64,000 nucleotides of DNA from Isochrysis galbana. Taxonomy: Eukaryota > Haptophyta > Isochrysidales > Isochrysidaceae. The notes beneath the pieces are model-generated. The model worked only from the letters and a program-made list of their open reading frames with translations, was not told the origin of the DNA and searched no databases. This document shows, one piece after another, positions 1 to 12,773 of this stretch (positions are counted from its first letter, which is position 1; each line of letters starts with the position of its first letter). Both the position numbers and the translations under genes were made by a program. The stretch spans positions 19,771 through 83,770 of the forward strand of contig CM030941.1 in NCBI GenBank assembly GCA_018136815.1, in the 5' to 3' direction.

Positions 1-3000
1 GCGTAATCAAGCCCGTCACCGAGTCCGAGATTTCGGCCGCACCGAGCCAACCGGTGCTGGCCACCGTGCCCCTATTGTCATCACAAGCTTCAGCTTCGTC
101 CTCACCGACGGTTGCGACGCCAGGGGGCTTCACCTTTGAGCCGGCCCCGTCCGTTCCCATTTCGAAAGTTAGCCCTGTTATTGGCGTCCAGCACGCCAGA
201 AACGACGAGTCCGAGTCCGAGTACAAATTAACGTCACCGCGGAGTCCGCGGTCGACCACCGGCGTTCCCACGCCACCCCATCAACCGAGAGCCCTGGAGG
301 AGCTTGAACAGCCGTCTCCTAGCCCCTCTCAAGTCGCCGAGTCTTCCGAATTCGAGTCTGAATCCACCGTAATTTCAGCGGTCCATCCACCCGCTAGCCC
401 GAGCCAAGTCCTCCGAAGAATGCTTCGCATTGCAGAACCTCTTCGGCCACTACCCACGCCAGCCGCTGCCGCAGAGCCACCACCCTGGCCCCAGCCTTCC
501 CGCAGCCGGCTTCTACGACAGCCACGTCCCTTCTTTCGCCGGCGCCGACCCCGCCGACGACAGAATGCAACGACGTCTCCTCTTCCGACGTGACCATGGA
601 GAGTGACCACAACTCCTCTGCACGTCGAGGAACGGCGGCCTCCCAAACCGAGCTTCTACGCCCATTGAGCCAGCCCAACCGAGTCCCTGAGCCATGTCCT
701 TCATGTCTCTCACCGGTGGTCTCGCGGCCGCGGCGTCCGTCGCCGCCGTCCGACACCCCACTTCCCGAGTTTCTTCGTCAATCCCGTCCTCCGAGCCCGT
801 CTCTACGTCGTCGATATCCGAGTCTTCTTCCATTCGTCCTACGTCGCTGCGGCCACCGGTCGCCGCCTCCGAGCACTGCCTGCCTCTCGATACCACTGCC
901 ACCACCATCATGCGCGTGGCAGCGATCAATGCGTCCGCGATCCAGCCTTCGATTCCTCTCAAAACAACTCCGATGTCGGCACCCGTGATGATACCCCGTC
1001 ACCCGCTCTCCACGCTCTCGCCTCTCTTCGTGCACGAGCGAGCGGCTCTGCGGTGGTATTACCTCGGCACCTCACGGAGGCAGCCCAAGAGCTTCGCCGG
1101 CCTCGCAATGGCACCCTAGCCTCGCCTGCCGCCGCGCTACCCAAGCACTTCGATGAGCTTTGCGCTGAGCTCACGAAGATGAATCAACGAGTCCAAGACG
1201 GGCTGACGTCTGGCTGTCACGCACCACGCGTTCTCGTCGTTGGCGAGACGAGCGGCGTCGTCTCCTCCATGTTCCTACTCGCCGGTGCTGATGTAGCTAC
1301 GTGCGATTTGTATCCTTCCGAGATCGATTACGTGCCCCACTTCCAAGGCGACGCGCTTCATGTCCAAAACCTAGGTTGGGACCTAGTCATCGCCCACCCG
1401 CCCTGCACGTACCTCTCCGCTGTCAGCAGTCAATGGCTCTCCCAAGAACCCGGACGTCGTGCCGCTCTTGAGTCGGCCGCTCGCGTCTTCAAGTCAATGG
1501 CCTCCGCCACTGCTCCGTTTGTAGCGGTCGAGAACCCTCGGATGCATGCGGAAGCTCGCCGTTTAGTCGGGGGGTTGACCCCGACCCAATTCGTCCAACC
1601 CTGGGAGCACGGCACTGGACACCAGAAAGCCACCGGGTTGTACCTCACCAAAGGGCTGCCGCCCTCCAGCCAACTTGCGTCGTGGATGGCCGTGAGTCGG
1701 CCATGGCTAACCTCTCTCCTTCACCGCACCGTGGCGCTCTTCGCAGCCGCACCTACGTCGGTGTAGCTGGAGCGATGGCGATCCATTGGATGCCGTTCTT
1801 CTTCGACATTTGAGCCAACAGCGAGACCAGACGTCGACGAAGAAATTGTCCGCGTTAGAGCTACTCGCTTGCGCGCGGTGCAGCCTATTGGACCGGCCTT
1901 CACTTAGCTCGACCGAGGCTACCGCCTACGAGCCGTGGTCGGCTCTTCATCGTTATGAGAGGGGGAGGGAAACGAGTGAAGTTTCTTCCGACCCCGTTGT
2001 TTCCCGTCCAGCTACTCCCGAGTCAGACAACCACGAAGACCAAAAAGAAACCCACGATAACCACGACAACGACACGCCACTCCACGCCTCCGAGTCTACA
2101 CTCCACGACCCATTCTCTCCATGGACCGCCCCGCCTCCGGCACGCGCGAGCTCGCCGCGTCCGACGACGCCGACGACTCTCCGGAAGCGGCGCCAACAAT
2201 GGCAATCATTCGGAGTGAACGGGGACCAGAAATGGTCCAACGTCACGCTCGAAACCGCTGACGAAATAAGAGCGCAAGCTCTAGCCGGACGAAACGCCGA
2301 CGAGGAATCCGACCTCGCCGCTGCCGTCCGAGCGCCGATCGAGTTCGTGGAAGCCAAAGGCATCCGCGCCGAAGAGCTAGCCTCATTAGTTCGAAGACCC
2401 AAGACAGAAGCCCAAGCCCGTCTCGAGAAAGATTGGGAAAAGATGTCCGACCACCCGAGGCACCCCACCGACAAGAGAGGCCTGGGCTACACTAGTCCCA
2501 AGCTATCACCCTGTACCGCTACCAACGAGGACGACCCCTCTAGGCCCTCTGCCACGATAGCGGCAGTCGGAGTACCCGAAGAGACGACGACCAGTTTGAC
2601 GACGAATTCACCCGAGCAACGACGCTGGCGACCAACCCCGTCCCTGTCCGACACCATTGCACACGTGACCGCGCACCGGCCGGAGAGCGTCGTGGATACC
2701 CTACCATCTGCCTACCCAAGGCATTGTCTATATGTTCGAGATCTAATGGTCTGCCGCTCCGGCGAGGCTGCCGGCAAAGAAGGAGTAATCTTAGCCGACT
2801 CCGCCCTCACGGTCAACAGCACACTCGCTGACACCGGAGCTGGCCCGTCGGTCGTGACCACTTCCCTCTTGTCCAGCCTACCCAACGACGCATGCGTCGA
2901 GCGGCTGCCGCAAGCCGTAGTGACACCGCTCCATGGCCCAGACGGCCTACCTCTTATCACGCGAGGCAAGGCTCGAATCGTTTTCTCCGTCGGTGGATTT

Positions 3001-6000
3001 CTCTTTCGTCATACGTTCATGGTGATTGAAGGCAACCCGATGCTACTGCTCGGGAACGACTTCTTAGCTACGCACGCCGCTTCGATTCAGCTCGCCTCCG
3101 ACAGCGCGGACGGCTCTATCACCCTCGGTGCCCCATCCACGGTGGCTCCTCTTGAGGTTAATGGCAGTCCAAGCCCCGACGCTCCGCCGATCTTTCGCGT
3201 CTCGACGTCACCGATAGCGGTGGTCCCTGTCAGCATGACTTGTGCACAGGTCTGTCCGACCTCCGCGAACCCAATCACGACTGACTTCTTCCGAGGGCCG
3301 CAAGCCGCCGAAAACGACAACCAGCTAGTCTCCGAGCCGCTCTTCAACACGGCCGATGAGTTTGCCGCCAAAGCGCCGGCGTCTTGTGGCTCCGAGTACC
3401 TCCTATATACCCATGAACCTATCACGATCCCGGCCTATCATCGGGCGACGTTTCACGTCCGAATTCCGCTAGCTCTTCGAGAACACGAAGACTGCGCCAT
3501 GCTCGTGGACCGACTCCCTACACGCGAGACTATTGACAGCTCTCCGCTCGTCATCCCTCAAGTAGAGAGGCCGAAATCCGACCACACCATCGCGGTTACG
3601 GTGGCCAATACTGACCCCAAACCACTACACCTTCCGTCGTTCCATCCTGTAGCTTCGCTACAGGTTCGATTCAAGATTCACGCTGGAACTTATCACCGCG
3701 TCGGTGACAATAACTCGCCGGATGTGATTGAGTCGCTCAACGAGGACCAACGCAAGCTCCTCGAGGCAGCCAAGATCGACCCCGAGGGCCGTCTCTCGAT
3801 GCCCCAACGTGAACAAGTTCGTCGTCTACTGGCCCGACGTATCGCTGCTTTCGCAATTGACCCGACTAACCCGAATCACATCACGTGATGGAGGTAGAGC
3901 TACCGCTCAACCCCGGAGCCGAAGCTCACCGTCACGCACCGTCTAGAGTTGGACGAGAGGGTGAGAAGATCATAGAGGACGAAGTTTGCAAGATGGAGTC
4001 CGCGGGCATCATTAGGAAATCAAATTCGTCGTGGGCCTCTCGAGTCGTGTTAGTCACTAAGAAGGATGGCTCCGTACGTTTCTGCGTAGATTATCGCGAC
4101 GTCAACTCCAAGCTTCGTCTAGAGGACAGCCCTCTTCCCCTCACGGTAGAAGCCATCGACCGATTGTCGTCCGGTCAAGGCAACCTCGATTCTCTATTCC
4201 TTTGCACCCTGGACCTGGCATCTGGTTTCTGGGGTATACCGATCAAAGAATCCGATAAACATATCACCGCGTTCACTACTCATCGCGGCAAGTACGAGTT
4301 CAATTACTTGCCTTTCGGTGTTCAATCCGGTCCCTCGTATATGTGCCGCCTCATGGACGCCGTTCTCGGTGGGCTGGCATGGGAGATTTGTATGCCATAC
4401 TTGGATGATGTCGGCGCCTGGTCGACAGGTGTAGGTGACTCGCTGCAGGCCAGGGAAGAGTCGTCATTCCAACAAATGTTACACCGTCTTGATCTTGTCT
4501 TGGAACGTCTCATCTGGGCGGGCCTCACTTGCAAGATGTCGAAATGCGTTTTCTTTGCCACCTCGGCTGAATATCTCGGCCACGTTGTTTCGCGTGAAGG
4601 TCTTCGGATGGATCCCAAGAAAGTGGAAGCTGTCTCGAAAATCGACCCAACCCAAATCAACTCGATCGAAGCCGTCCGTTCGTTCCTTGGATTGTGCTCC
4701 TACTACCGCCGTTTCATCCGTCGTTTTGCGATCCGTGCGGCGCCGTTAACCGCTCTCACGCGGAAAGGGTGCGACGTCCCGGTCGAGTCGCAAACAGAAG
4801 CCTGTCGACAGGCTATCGAAGATCTCAAGCAAGCTATCTGTGAAGAACCCGTACTCGCACCTCCTCGAGACGACCGTCCTTTCCTCGTTAAGACCGACGG
4901 TGCTAGCAAGCTCGGCATCGCCGGCGTCCTTGCCAAAAGACGACGAAGGGAGAGAGCGCGTTGTTGCATACTACGGTCGTAGTTTGAGTCCGGCTGAGCG
5001 CCATTGGACAGTTACTGAAATCGAACTTCTAGCAGCGCTAGAATCGATCCGAAATTGGAGGCCTTATCTTTGGGGTCGCCACTTCACCCTCGTCGTAGAC
5101 CATTCAGCTTTGCGCTGGCTTCACACGATGAAAGATCAAGTCACCGGTGGTCCAGCCTCGCGCCTCATGCGATGGGTCCTGAAGCTAGCCGAATATCGAT
5201 TCGACGTCGTGCACAAACCTGGAGTCACTCACTGGGACGCCGACGGCTTATCCCGCTAGTTGCTCTCGAGCCGATCACGATCCTCTCCATCTCGAGGAGA
5301 GTGACGTCCATTCTTTCGATTCTTCCGAAATTCACGACATAGTTGCCGCCGCGTTACTTCATCCACCCTCACCGCTCGCCGCCAACAAGCAACGATAGGC
5401 TCGCTCGTCAAGCATCGGAATCTTCGGAGTCGATTACCTCCTCGTATCTCGATGTGGCGTGCCTCATGCCGACGAATTGCGTCAAGCGCTCTCTACCGAC
5501 GATCTCGCCAGCTCGATCCTTTCTGAAGTCGAGTCGATCCTTCCGAAAGCTTCCTCTTCGATTGACTCTAGCTCGTCGTCGAAGAAAAGTTCCCGATTCC
5601 TCCTTCGCGATGGCCTACTCTACTACCGCTCCTCAGAAGCGGAAGAGGCTCCTCTTCGTTTGTACATTCCGGAGTCCCTTCGTGACACGTACCTCCGCGC
5701 CTACCATGACCACCTTGGTCACCCAGGTGCGACAAGGATGACTACCCTACTTCGTTCTCGAGTTTACTGGCCTGGCCTATCCGCCTCTGTATCGGAATAC
5801 GTTCGAGAGTGCACGAATGCACTCTTGGCAAACCGTTACCGCGACCGCTCGCCCATCCATCCGGTCTTCCATCGGATCTTATCCTTTCGACGTCGTCTAT
5901 TGCGATATTCTTTCGATGGCGCCCACTCACGATTTCGTATCCGGCCGCTCCGGTTTTGACAAGCTGATTGTTTCGTCGATTCTCTCTCTCGTTGGATTGA

Positions 6001-7092
6001 AGCTGAGCCTTGCAACGGTAACCCCTCGTCCGCAAATGTCTGGACGTCTTCATGCGTCTCATCGTATCTCGTTATGGAGTCCTCGCCAACTTCGAACCGA
6101 CGCCGGCTCGAATCTTTGCTCTCGATTAGTGGACCTAATTCTCAAAGCGACCGGCACGGACTTGAGCACTACTGAAGCCTATCGCCACGAAGGCGTAGGG
6201 CTAGTAGAAAGAGCTCAACAAACTCTCCTCACGATGACTCGAGTCTCCAATGAAGGCGGCGCCCATTGGGTCGATCACCTTCCGTTTCTTCTCATGTCTA
6301 TGCGAGCGACCGCCGGTCGCGTCGTACCCAAGTCACCCGCGGCTATCTTGTTTGGTCGGGAGCTTCGTCTTCCAGCTCAACTTGCTGACCCTGCTCCTGT
6401 TCTTGAGTTGCTTCCATCTAGGCCTCCGTCCGATGCCGTCACTTACGCCACCGAGCTCAATAAGAAGCTTCTCGAGTCGTGGCGTTCCGCCCTCGAAAGT
6501 ACTCAAGAAGCCCAACGTGAATCGATGCGCTCCGCCTCTCAAAAGTCTAAACTCGGTGTTACCTTCAAACAAGGAGACAGAGTTTGTCGTCGAATCCCTG
6601 GCCACGCCAACAAACTTCAATACCTCTACTCCGGTCCTTACCGAGTAGAAGAAGCCATCTCGGCCACTCGATACGTCTACGCGATCTCGAAAATCGTCAA
6701 GTCAAGGATGAAGTTCACATTTCCAATCTCGTCCGTACTTCACCGTCACCGATTCGTCTCCGCTCGCTGAAGATGATACTTGGTCGAAGAGTTACTCGAT
6801 CGCAAGGGCGATGGAGTTTCATTCAAGTATTCGTCAAATGGCGCGGCTATCCTCGTTCTGAGCTACTTGGGAGTCTCGAATTGAGTTGCTTCGGCGTTGT
6901 GCTGATCTAGTTGAGTCGTACGACACCACTTTCGACCGCGTCCGGTTCAACCCCAAGCTCACTCCGCTGTAGACTCCTCTTCAAGTCCAAGTCAAGTCCC
7001 CAGTCAATCAAGTTCCACGTCGAGTTCAAGAGTCAAATCGTATCCTCCTGATCTGCCTCAAGTCGTACCCGTTCTCGTTCACGTTCGTAGCG
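1..7092 (+). pseudogene. Pol polyprotein of copy A, with frameshifts
   Basis: Approximate domain positions by comparison with copy B: methyltransferase-like domain 1220-1790; retropepsin with DTGA near 2830 and LLGNDFL near 3050; reverse transcriptase 3890-4790 with YLDD near 4400; RNase H 4880-5260; integrase zinc finger 5700-5840; integrase core 5890-6240; chromodomain remnant 6770-6900. The frame is broken many times, for example by a missing C near 500, a 16-bp loss near 585, single losses near 767, 948, 1667, 1793 and 3880, and several after 4930. The RT stretch that is shifted in copy B is intact here (near 4208). Because differences in the first 4.85 kb are indels only, some breaks may be assembly errors rather than decay. 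Confidence 0.85.
1220..1790 (+). other. DNA cytosine methyltransferase-like domain in Pol, copy A
   Basis: Same domain as in copy B, with the motifs in order: glycine-rich GETSG motif, HPPCTYLS (Pro-Cys catalytic motif), VENP, GTGHQKATGLYL, and the trailing RSRTYVGVAGAMA segment. A single-base loss near 1667 takes the trailing segment out of frame. Having the domain at the same place in both copies shows it belongs to the element and is not a one-off insertion. Confidence 0.75.
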
Positions 7093-7339
7093 CTAAGTGC
7101 TAAGTCGACCGGAAATGGATGATTAGCGTCGCGCAGCGCCTGACCCAGCGCAACTGCCCGAGCAAAACTCCTGTAAAAGGGAGAACGTGTAGACGTGGCG
7201 TACGAAATCGGGGGCCGCCGCGCTAAGCTGCCGATTTTGTGCTCGCTTTGGATCCATGGTTAATCCTCCTCCTCTATGTCTCTCGTCTCGTATGGTTAAA
7301 TGAACTCTCTTGGCTCGACATCGGGAGACGTCTCGATTT

Positions 7340-7349
7340 AAGTCGGGGG
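7340..7349 (+). other. polypurine-like tract before the 3' LTR of copy A
   Basis: The purine-rich run AAGTCGGGGG lies directly before the TG that opens the LTR, where the plus-strand primer of LTR retroelements sits. It is short and holds one pyrimidine pair, so the call rests mainly on position. Confidence 0.5.
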
Positions 7350-8737
7350 TGTTTGTATTCCTGCCCATCTGAAGGCTGTAGGCATGAATATTCGTGTAAG
7401 GTACGCGCTCACAATTACAATTGAACAGTTCCCGTGTTGCCACTGACGCACAAGACACCAGATTCGGATTCCCCATGTCTCAAGTCCAGTTTGCAGATTT
7501 TGTCTCGAAATTTGCGATTCGAATTTGTTTTTGCTGTTACTATAATTGTTGGCTCGTTTAGGTAATAAACCGGCATGAACTTCGACTTCTCGTTCTGCAG
7601 TCGCTCTGCGAGACCTCTCTCTCTCTCTCTCTCTCTCTCTCCGTCCGCCTCTCCTCGGCCGACGGCAAGAAGATTCGTCCAAAACATTCTCCGGTCCCAA
7701 GATATCTCGTGGGGGTCTCTCCGCGCTCCGCGAGGGAAAGGACGCGATCTCGCTCCGAGATCGGCCTCGCGCCCTCCCACGCTGCCCCGCCGTGCCCTCG
7801 GTCCCTCGCCCCCCCGCGGCAGGTTCTTTCCCTCGGCGTGCCGTCCGTCGCCTCCGGCCGTTATATTAATCCCCCCCCGCGCGAGGTTCTCTTCTCCCCG
7901 CGCGCGGTTCGTTTCCTCCGGCCGTCGTTGTTCCCCCCCTCGCTTCGATTCCTCTCGCGGTTCCTTCGATGATTGCCTCCATCTCGTCCGTTCTTCTTCG
8001 CGATCCTCGCGGAGGGGGCACCGATGTTTAACGTTAGTTTCGTCGCGTTTCGATGAAAGAAAGGAAGAACGAATGGCACGCGCCTCGCGTCTCGCGTCTT
8101 GTTTCGTCGCCCCTTGCTCGTCGCTTGTCTAGAAGGTCTCTCTGCACATCGCCTTCTTCCCCCGCGCGAGTTTGGACCTCTCCTCGACCCTCCGCGTTGG
8201 CTTCAGCGGACGAGTTTTCACTTTAACGATAGTTTGAACCCTTCGTTTGCGTAGTTTTGCGCTCTCTTTCCGTATTTCTTCGCGCATGACGAGCGATCGC
8301 GACCTCAGCCTTTGTCGCACGGGGAGGGTTTGTTTATCGTATGATTCCGGAGTGTTTACGTTAGTTTTCTGAGCCCAAGGTCGTTGGGGTTTGGGTTTCT
8401 TGTGAGTGTTTTTGTAGCAACTTCGTCGAGTCCCACCGTGTTCCCAAGCGAGTCCCCCCGAGTTCCCGAGTCTATACCCCGAGTCAACGAGTCAATACAA
8501 GTCAAGCACGCGCCTGAGCCACCCCCAGTCGCCTGCCACCACCTCCCACAAGCCTCCTTCCGCACTTCCGCGCCCACCGTGCTCCGTGCGTGCGTTGTGC
8601 GTCGTGCGTCGATCACCATGCCCGTAGTCAACCCCGAGGAAAGCTCCATGAGCTCCCCACAAGAACCGCGTTCCGCGCTAGCTGCCGGCGCGCCCTCGCA
8701 GGCAATCTCCAAGAGTGAGATCAGCCTTGCTCTGACA
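7350..8737 (+). repeat. 3' LTR of copy A (1388 bp)
   Basis: Begins TGTTTGTATTCC and ends CTCTGACA, so it has TG...CA ends. It aligns along its length with 11392-12773; similarity stops abruptly after TGACAAG. Differences are scattered indels and substitutions, including a variable CT run near 7620 and C runs near 7870. The LTR carries an ATG (8648) that opens the same reading frame as Gag in copy B. Confidence 0.85.
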
Positions 8738-9185
8738 AGGTGGGGAAACTTCTCTTCTCTTCGAGAGAAAGAGAGAGGGCGCTCCACAACCCAAGACCCT
8801 ATGCGTCCAAGCGAAGCTTTTGACCGAGAACGAGAACGAGAGAATTATAACGATAAATGCCGAACGACGAAGAGAAGCCTAACGAGTGTCGATTCGCGAA
8901 TGCGACAAGCTATAGTTAAAGTAGCCATTTTCTAATGCATTACTAATGGTAGATTCTAACAGCACTTTTGGGCGCTTTGGCGAACAGCTCCGCCGGGAGG
9001 TGTTATCCCGCAAAAATCATGATCAACCATTAAATCACAGGCCCTGAGTTGGGGGCATGCCGGAGGATGAGTGGTTCCTCTCCCATGGCAGGGGAGGAGT
9101 GGAGAGAGGGGGGGCTCGTGCCCCCCCATGGGCGAACTAAGTATAAACTTAGTTGCAGTAGTGGTACCAACGCTCAGATGTTTTA
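8738..9185. other. intergenic stretch between elements
   Basis: No gene seen. It contains GCGAATGCGACA near 8900, a motif shared with repeats at 29350 and 31978, and near 9127-9156 a CATGGGCGAACTAAGTATAAACTTAG segment (given here in parts: CATGGGCGAAC, then TAAGTATAAACTTAG) that recurs at 58193-58222. Confidence 0.5.
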
Positions 9186-10140
9186 TAGGGCCGCTAGGAG
9201 CCGGATCACGCCACCCCACCGACCCTCGTCAGCCGTTCTTCCCCATTCCAAAATCCCAAATGGAGTTTCCTTACCCAATCCCGAATTTCACTCACCCGAC
9301 TCCTGGCAAGGAGGAGGGCCAAAGCACTGCGCTAGCCGCTGGTGCTGCTCTCACGACGGATTGGCCTAAGGCCTTCAGATACCGCTCACTCGGCAGATGG
9401 CCCCACGATACTGTTCGAGGCATAGACGGTCATCAAGTTCAGCTACGATCCGACTAGGTTGGGAGGAAGGCACCTGATAGTTAGAGTTTGGGCAAAACGC
9501 ATTGTCCATACATGTGGATGCCGTCTCGTCGTATTCGAGACATTCCTGACCTCATCTGCCCCTGTGCAGGCGAATCACTCAAAACGTTCGCCGAGCTGAG
9601 CAAGCTCGTTGGCGCCCCCTCTCGCCATTCGTCCGCCCATCTTCGGAATTGGGGTGCCGGCAATACAGGGCTGCCCATCGGCGGTCGGGATGTGCCATTA
9701 TATGCGAGCCCACCACATGTCGGGCCGCGTGAGCAAAGTGTACTCGTGCCGGACGCNNNNNNNNNNNNNNNNNNNNNNNNNNNNNNNNNNNNNNNNNNNN
9801 NNNNNNNNNNNNNNNNNNNNNNNNNNNNNNNNNNNNNNNNNNNNNNNNNNNNNNNNCATAGGCATAGGGCGGTCAAATAGACCTTCGACCTTCGCGCAGG
9901 TGGAAGAACAAAAAAAATCTTCTTAAAAATCCCCGCTACATACGCGACATGAGGCAGTGTGCTTGTGTACCTCCCTACTACCCCCTTTACCCCTATCAAC
10001 CCCCTCCCCCTTCCCCTTCCCCAGTTCCTCTTTGGCGGAGAAGCTGGTTCCGGAGAGAAGGGGGCGGGAGACCATGGCTCCTCCTTCGTTCTAACGTCGG
10101 CTTGCATCTCCCCTTAGGTCTTATATCACGTAAGATCTCC
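9186..10140 (+). repeat. dispersed repeat, probable LINE 5' region, interrupted by a gap
   Basis: The segment starting TAGGGCCGCTAG and running through an ATGGAGTT start, the GGGCCAAAGC block and the CCCCCTCCCCCTT / GGAGAAGCT block matches 49545-49880 in order. The copy here is longer and is split by 100 N. A short frame starting ATGGAGTTTCC is visible but broken. Its pairing with a LINE tail just downstream on the other strand suggests LINE debris; the exact class is not clear. Confidence 0.5.
9757..9856. other. assembly gap (100 N)
   Basis: A run of exactly 100 N, the usual scaffold placeholder of unknown true size. Confidence 1.
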
Positions 10141-10183
10141 TCATAATATCCGTTGAATTTCCTTCTAGAAAGGTTTAGCTACC

Positions 10184-10930
10184 CTAATTGATGTTTCGTA
10201 TATTCAGACCTCTCGCCGCCTGCAAGAGGTCCTCCGATGTTTCTAGGTTGAACTGTCTATCCACCGTGTAAAGAGGGCGTATCATCTTCCGAATATGTTT
10301 GTTGCTCGGGGCGTGTAGCCCCATGTTCTCCCGTTGTTTTTTTAGCCTCTGAAAGAAACCGACCTTCGCCGTTACTAATAGGTGGTATCTCGTCAATATC
10401 ACTCTTGATATGGTCCTAGCGGACCTACCGTCCGCGTTGCCGTACTGGATGTTGTCAAAGTCCGTTAGAATATATCTCCACGCCAGGATGCCTAGGTATC
10501 CGAGGAGGGGTGAGGCCTATCCACTTGGTAGCAGAAAAGGCGTTGGGCCACCTCGAAGCCCGGTTTAAGATCGATCCCTAGAAGTCCCTCTATGAATTCG
10601 AAAATGGGCTCCGTCGCGATGCATAAGGGCCCAAATAAGTGGAGCTTTCGGGAGCTATGCCGCAAAAACGGCACGTCGGATCGTCCGCGAATCGATTCGC
10701 CGTAGCTATCCTCCTATGTAGGATGTGCTTGAAGTGCATGTACGAGTCCCTTGGAGTCAGAAAGTTGTATTTGTATAACTGCGATATCTGTTTCCATTTT
10801 CCCGAGAGAACCGGTAATCTTTTCTCCCATCTCAGTGTGGACTTCTGTCTCTTTGTTTTCCTCATTGCGAGGAACGCTTTAGTCAGCGTCTTGACATTTA
10901 TATCTTCTAGCGTTTTGCTCGTGCCTTTGA
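10184..10930 (-). pseudogene. LINE reverse-transcriptase polyprotein, C-terminal fragment with zinc-knuckle (zf-RVT-like)
   Basis: On the minus strand the frames give a conserved tail: an RRIATANRFADDPTCRFCG segment followed after a frameshift by an HLFGPLC segment, which fits the C-x2-C...H...C finger found after the RT of many non-LTR retrotransposons. Further on, AWRYILTDFDNIQYGN matches AWRFIITDFYKVEYDN in the LINE at the right edge of the window, so both are one family. At least two frameshifts are needed and the stop is near 10184. The RT core is absent, as expected for a truncated or interrupted copy. Confidence 0.65.
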
Positions 10931-10949
10931 AGGTATATTCTTGCGGGAT

Positions 10950-11391
10950 CGGATACGCCGTCTCAGCAGGCCCCCTGACCCTCTGGCATCATGGCCCGCG
11001 CAGCCCACCCAGCTCCTCACAGCGCGCGCACGCGGCTACCCTGGCTGCCGCAGACCCCGCCCTGAGCATCCCGACCCGCCCCTCGCAGGATTTGCCCTCA
11101 CTCGAACTCGGCATCGAGAACCAGGACCAGCTCACCGACGCGGCCGTCCACGCGTGGCTGACAAGCCTCCGCGTTGAGGCTGCCCTCGCGGCCCTCCTCT
11201 CTCTGACAGTGCCAGATTCGGCGCTGATCGATGAGGCAAGACCCGTGGGTGGCCTCAGGACGGGCCACGTCGTAGCTCTCTACGCCGCGGCGAGCAAAAA
11301 AGCCCAAGATCTTGCCAGAGCGCCTCACAGCGCATCTGGCGGGAACCCACCACCCAAAGCAGAAATCATCTTCTGCCGCTGGGTGGTGGGC
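10950..11391 (+). pseudogene. unrecognised open stretch cut by the copy B LTR
   Basis: The plus frame stays open from about 10940 to the LTR border, with an Ala/Leu-rich helical composition (for example QDQLTDAAVHAWLTSLRVEA). The composition is less repetitive than nearby shadow frames. The frame runs straight into the LTR at 11392, so if real it was cut by the insertion. No family recognised. Confidence 0.25.
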
Positions 11392-12773
11392 TGTTGTATT
11401 CCTGCCCATCTGAAGGCTGTAGGCATGAATATTCGTGTAAGGTACGCGCTCACAATTACAATTGAACAGTTCCCCGTGTTGCCACTGACGCACAAGACAC
11501 ACAGATTTGGATTCCCCATGGTCTCAAGTCCAGGTTTGCAGGTTTTGGTCTCGAAATTTGCGATTCGAATTTTGTTTTTGCTGTTACTATAATTGTTGGC
11601 TCGTTTAAGGTAATAAACCGGCATGATTCGACTTCTCGTTCTGCAGTGCTCTGCGAGACTCCTCTCTCTCTCTCTCTCTCTCCGTCCGCCTCTCCTCGGC
11701 CGACGGCAAGAAGATTCGTCCAAAACATTCTCCGGTCCCAGATATCTCGTGGGGGTCTCTCCGCGCTCCGCGAGGGAAAGGACGCGATCTCGCTCCGAGA
11801 TCACCCTCGCGCCCTCCCACGCTGCCCCGCCGTGCCCTCGGTCCCTCGCCCCCCGCGCAGGTTCTTCCTCTCGGCGTGCCATCCGTCGCCTCCGGCCGTT
11901 ATATTATTCCCCCCCCCGCGCGAGGTTCTTTCTCCTCCGCGCGCGGTTCGTTTCCTCCGGCCGTCGTTCGTTCCCCCCCCGCGCGCTGTTTCCCCCCCCT
12001 CGCTTCGATTCCTCTCGCGATTCCTTCGATGATTGCCTCCATCTCGTCCGTTCTTCTTCGCGATCTCGCGGAGGGGGCACCGACGTTTAATGTTAGTTTC
12101 GTCGCGGTTTCGATGAAAGAAAGGAAGAACGAATGGCACGCGCCTCGCGTCTCGCGTCTTGTTTCGTCGCCCCTTGCTCGTCGCTTGTCTAGAAGGTCTC
12201 TCCGCACATCGCCTTCTTCCCCCGGCGCGATTTGGATCTCTCCTCGACCCTCCGCGTTGGCTTCAGCGGACGAGTTCACTTTAACGATAGTTCGAACCCT
12301 TCGTTGCGTAGTTATGCGCTCTCTTTCCGTATTCTTCGCGCATGACGAGCGATCGCGACTCAGCCTTCGCCGCGCGGGAGGGGTTTGTTTATCGTATGAT
12401 TCCGGAGTGTTTACGTTAGTTTTCTGAGCCCAAGGACTTTGGTTTTTGGTTTCTTGTGAGTGTTTTTGTAGCAACTTCGTCGAGTCCCACCGTGTTCCCA
12501 AGCGAGTCCCCCCGAGTTCCCGAGTCTATACCCGAGTCAACGAGTCAATACAAGCAAGCACGCGCCTGAGCCACCCCCAGTCGCCTGCCACCACCTCCCC
12601 AAGCCTCCTTCCGCACTTCCGCGCCCTCCGTGCGTCGTGCGTCGTGCGTCGATCACCATGCCCGTAGTCACCCCGAGGAAAGCTCCATGAGCTCCCCGCA
12701 AGAACGCTTCCGCGCTAGCTGCCGGCGCGCCCTCGCAGGCATCTCCAAGAGTGAGATGAGCCTTGCTCTGACA
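11392..12773 (+). repeat. 5' LTR of copy B (1382 bp)
   Basis: TGTTGTATTCC at the left and CTCTGACA at the right; homologous over its full length to 7350-8737. Downstream of the right border the first bases are AGCACAAAATC, which do not look like the TGG-starting site complementary to a tRNA 3' end. The Gag frame already starts inside this LTR (ATG at 12687). Confidence 0.85.

Larger units (their letters stand above)
1..8737 (+). mobile_element. Ty3/gypsy chromovirus-type LTR retrotransposon, copy A (5' part outside window)
   Basis: Bases 1-7130 match copy B (about 16490-23690) almost base for base, so the window opens inside Pol. The coding part ends near 7090. A 260-bp spacer with a purine-rich run (GTCGGGGG) ends at 7349, and the 3' LTR follows. 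Gag and the 5' LTR lie outside the window. In the first 4.85 kb every difference from copy B that I see is an indel; from about 4855 on there are also base substitutions. Confidence 0.9.

Noticed and set aside
1053-1766. Stand-alone methyltransferase gene in copy A
   Set aside because: Copy B shows that the domain is an internal part of a continuous Pol frame; the isolated frame in copy A results from indels.
7575-8132. Long Arg/Ser-rich frames inside the LTRs (also 11623-12427)
   Set aside because: They differ between the two LTR copies because of indels and have only the composition of the GC-rich LTR; no motif.
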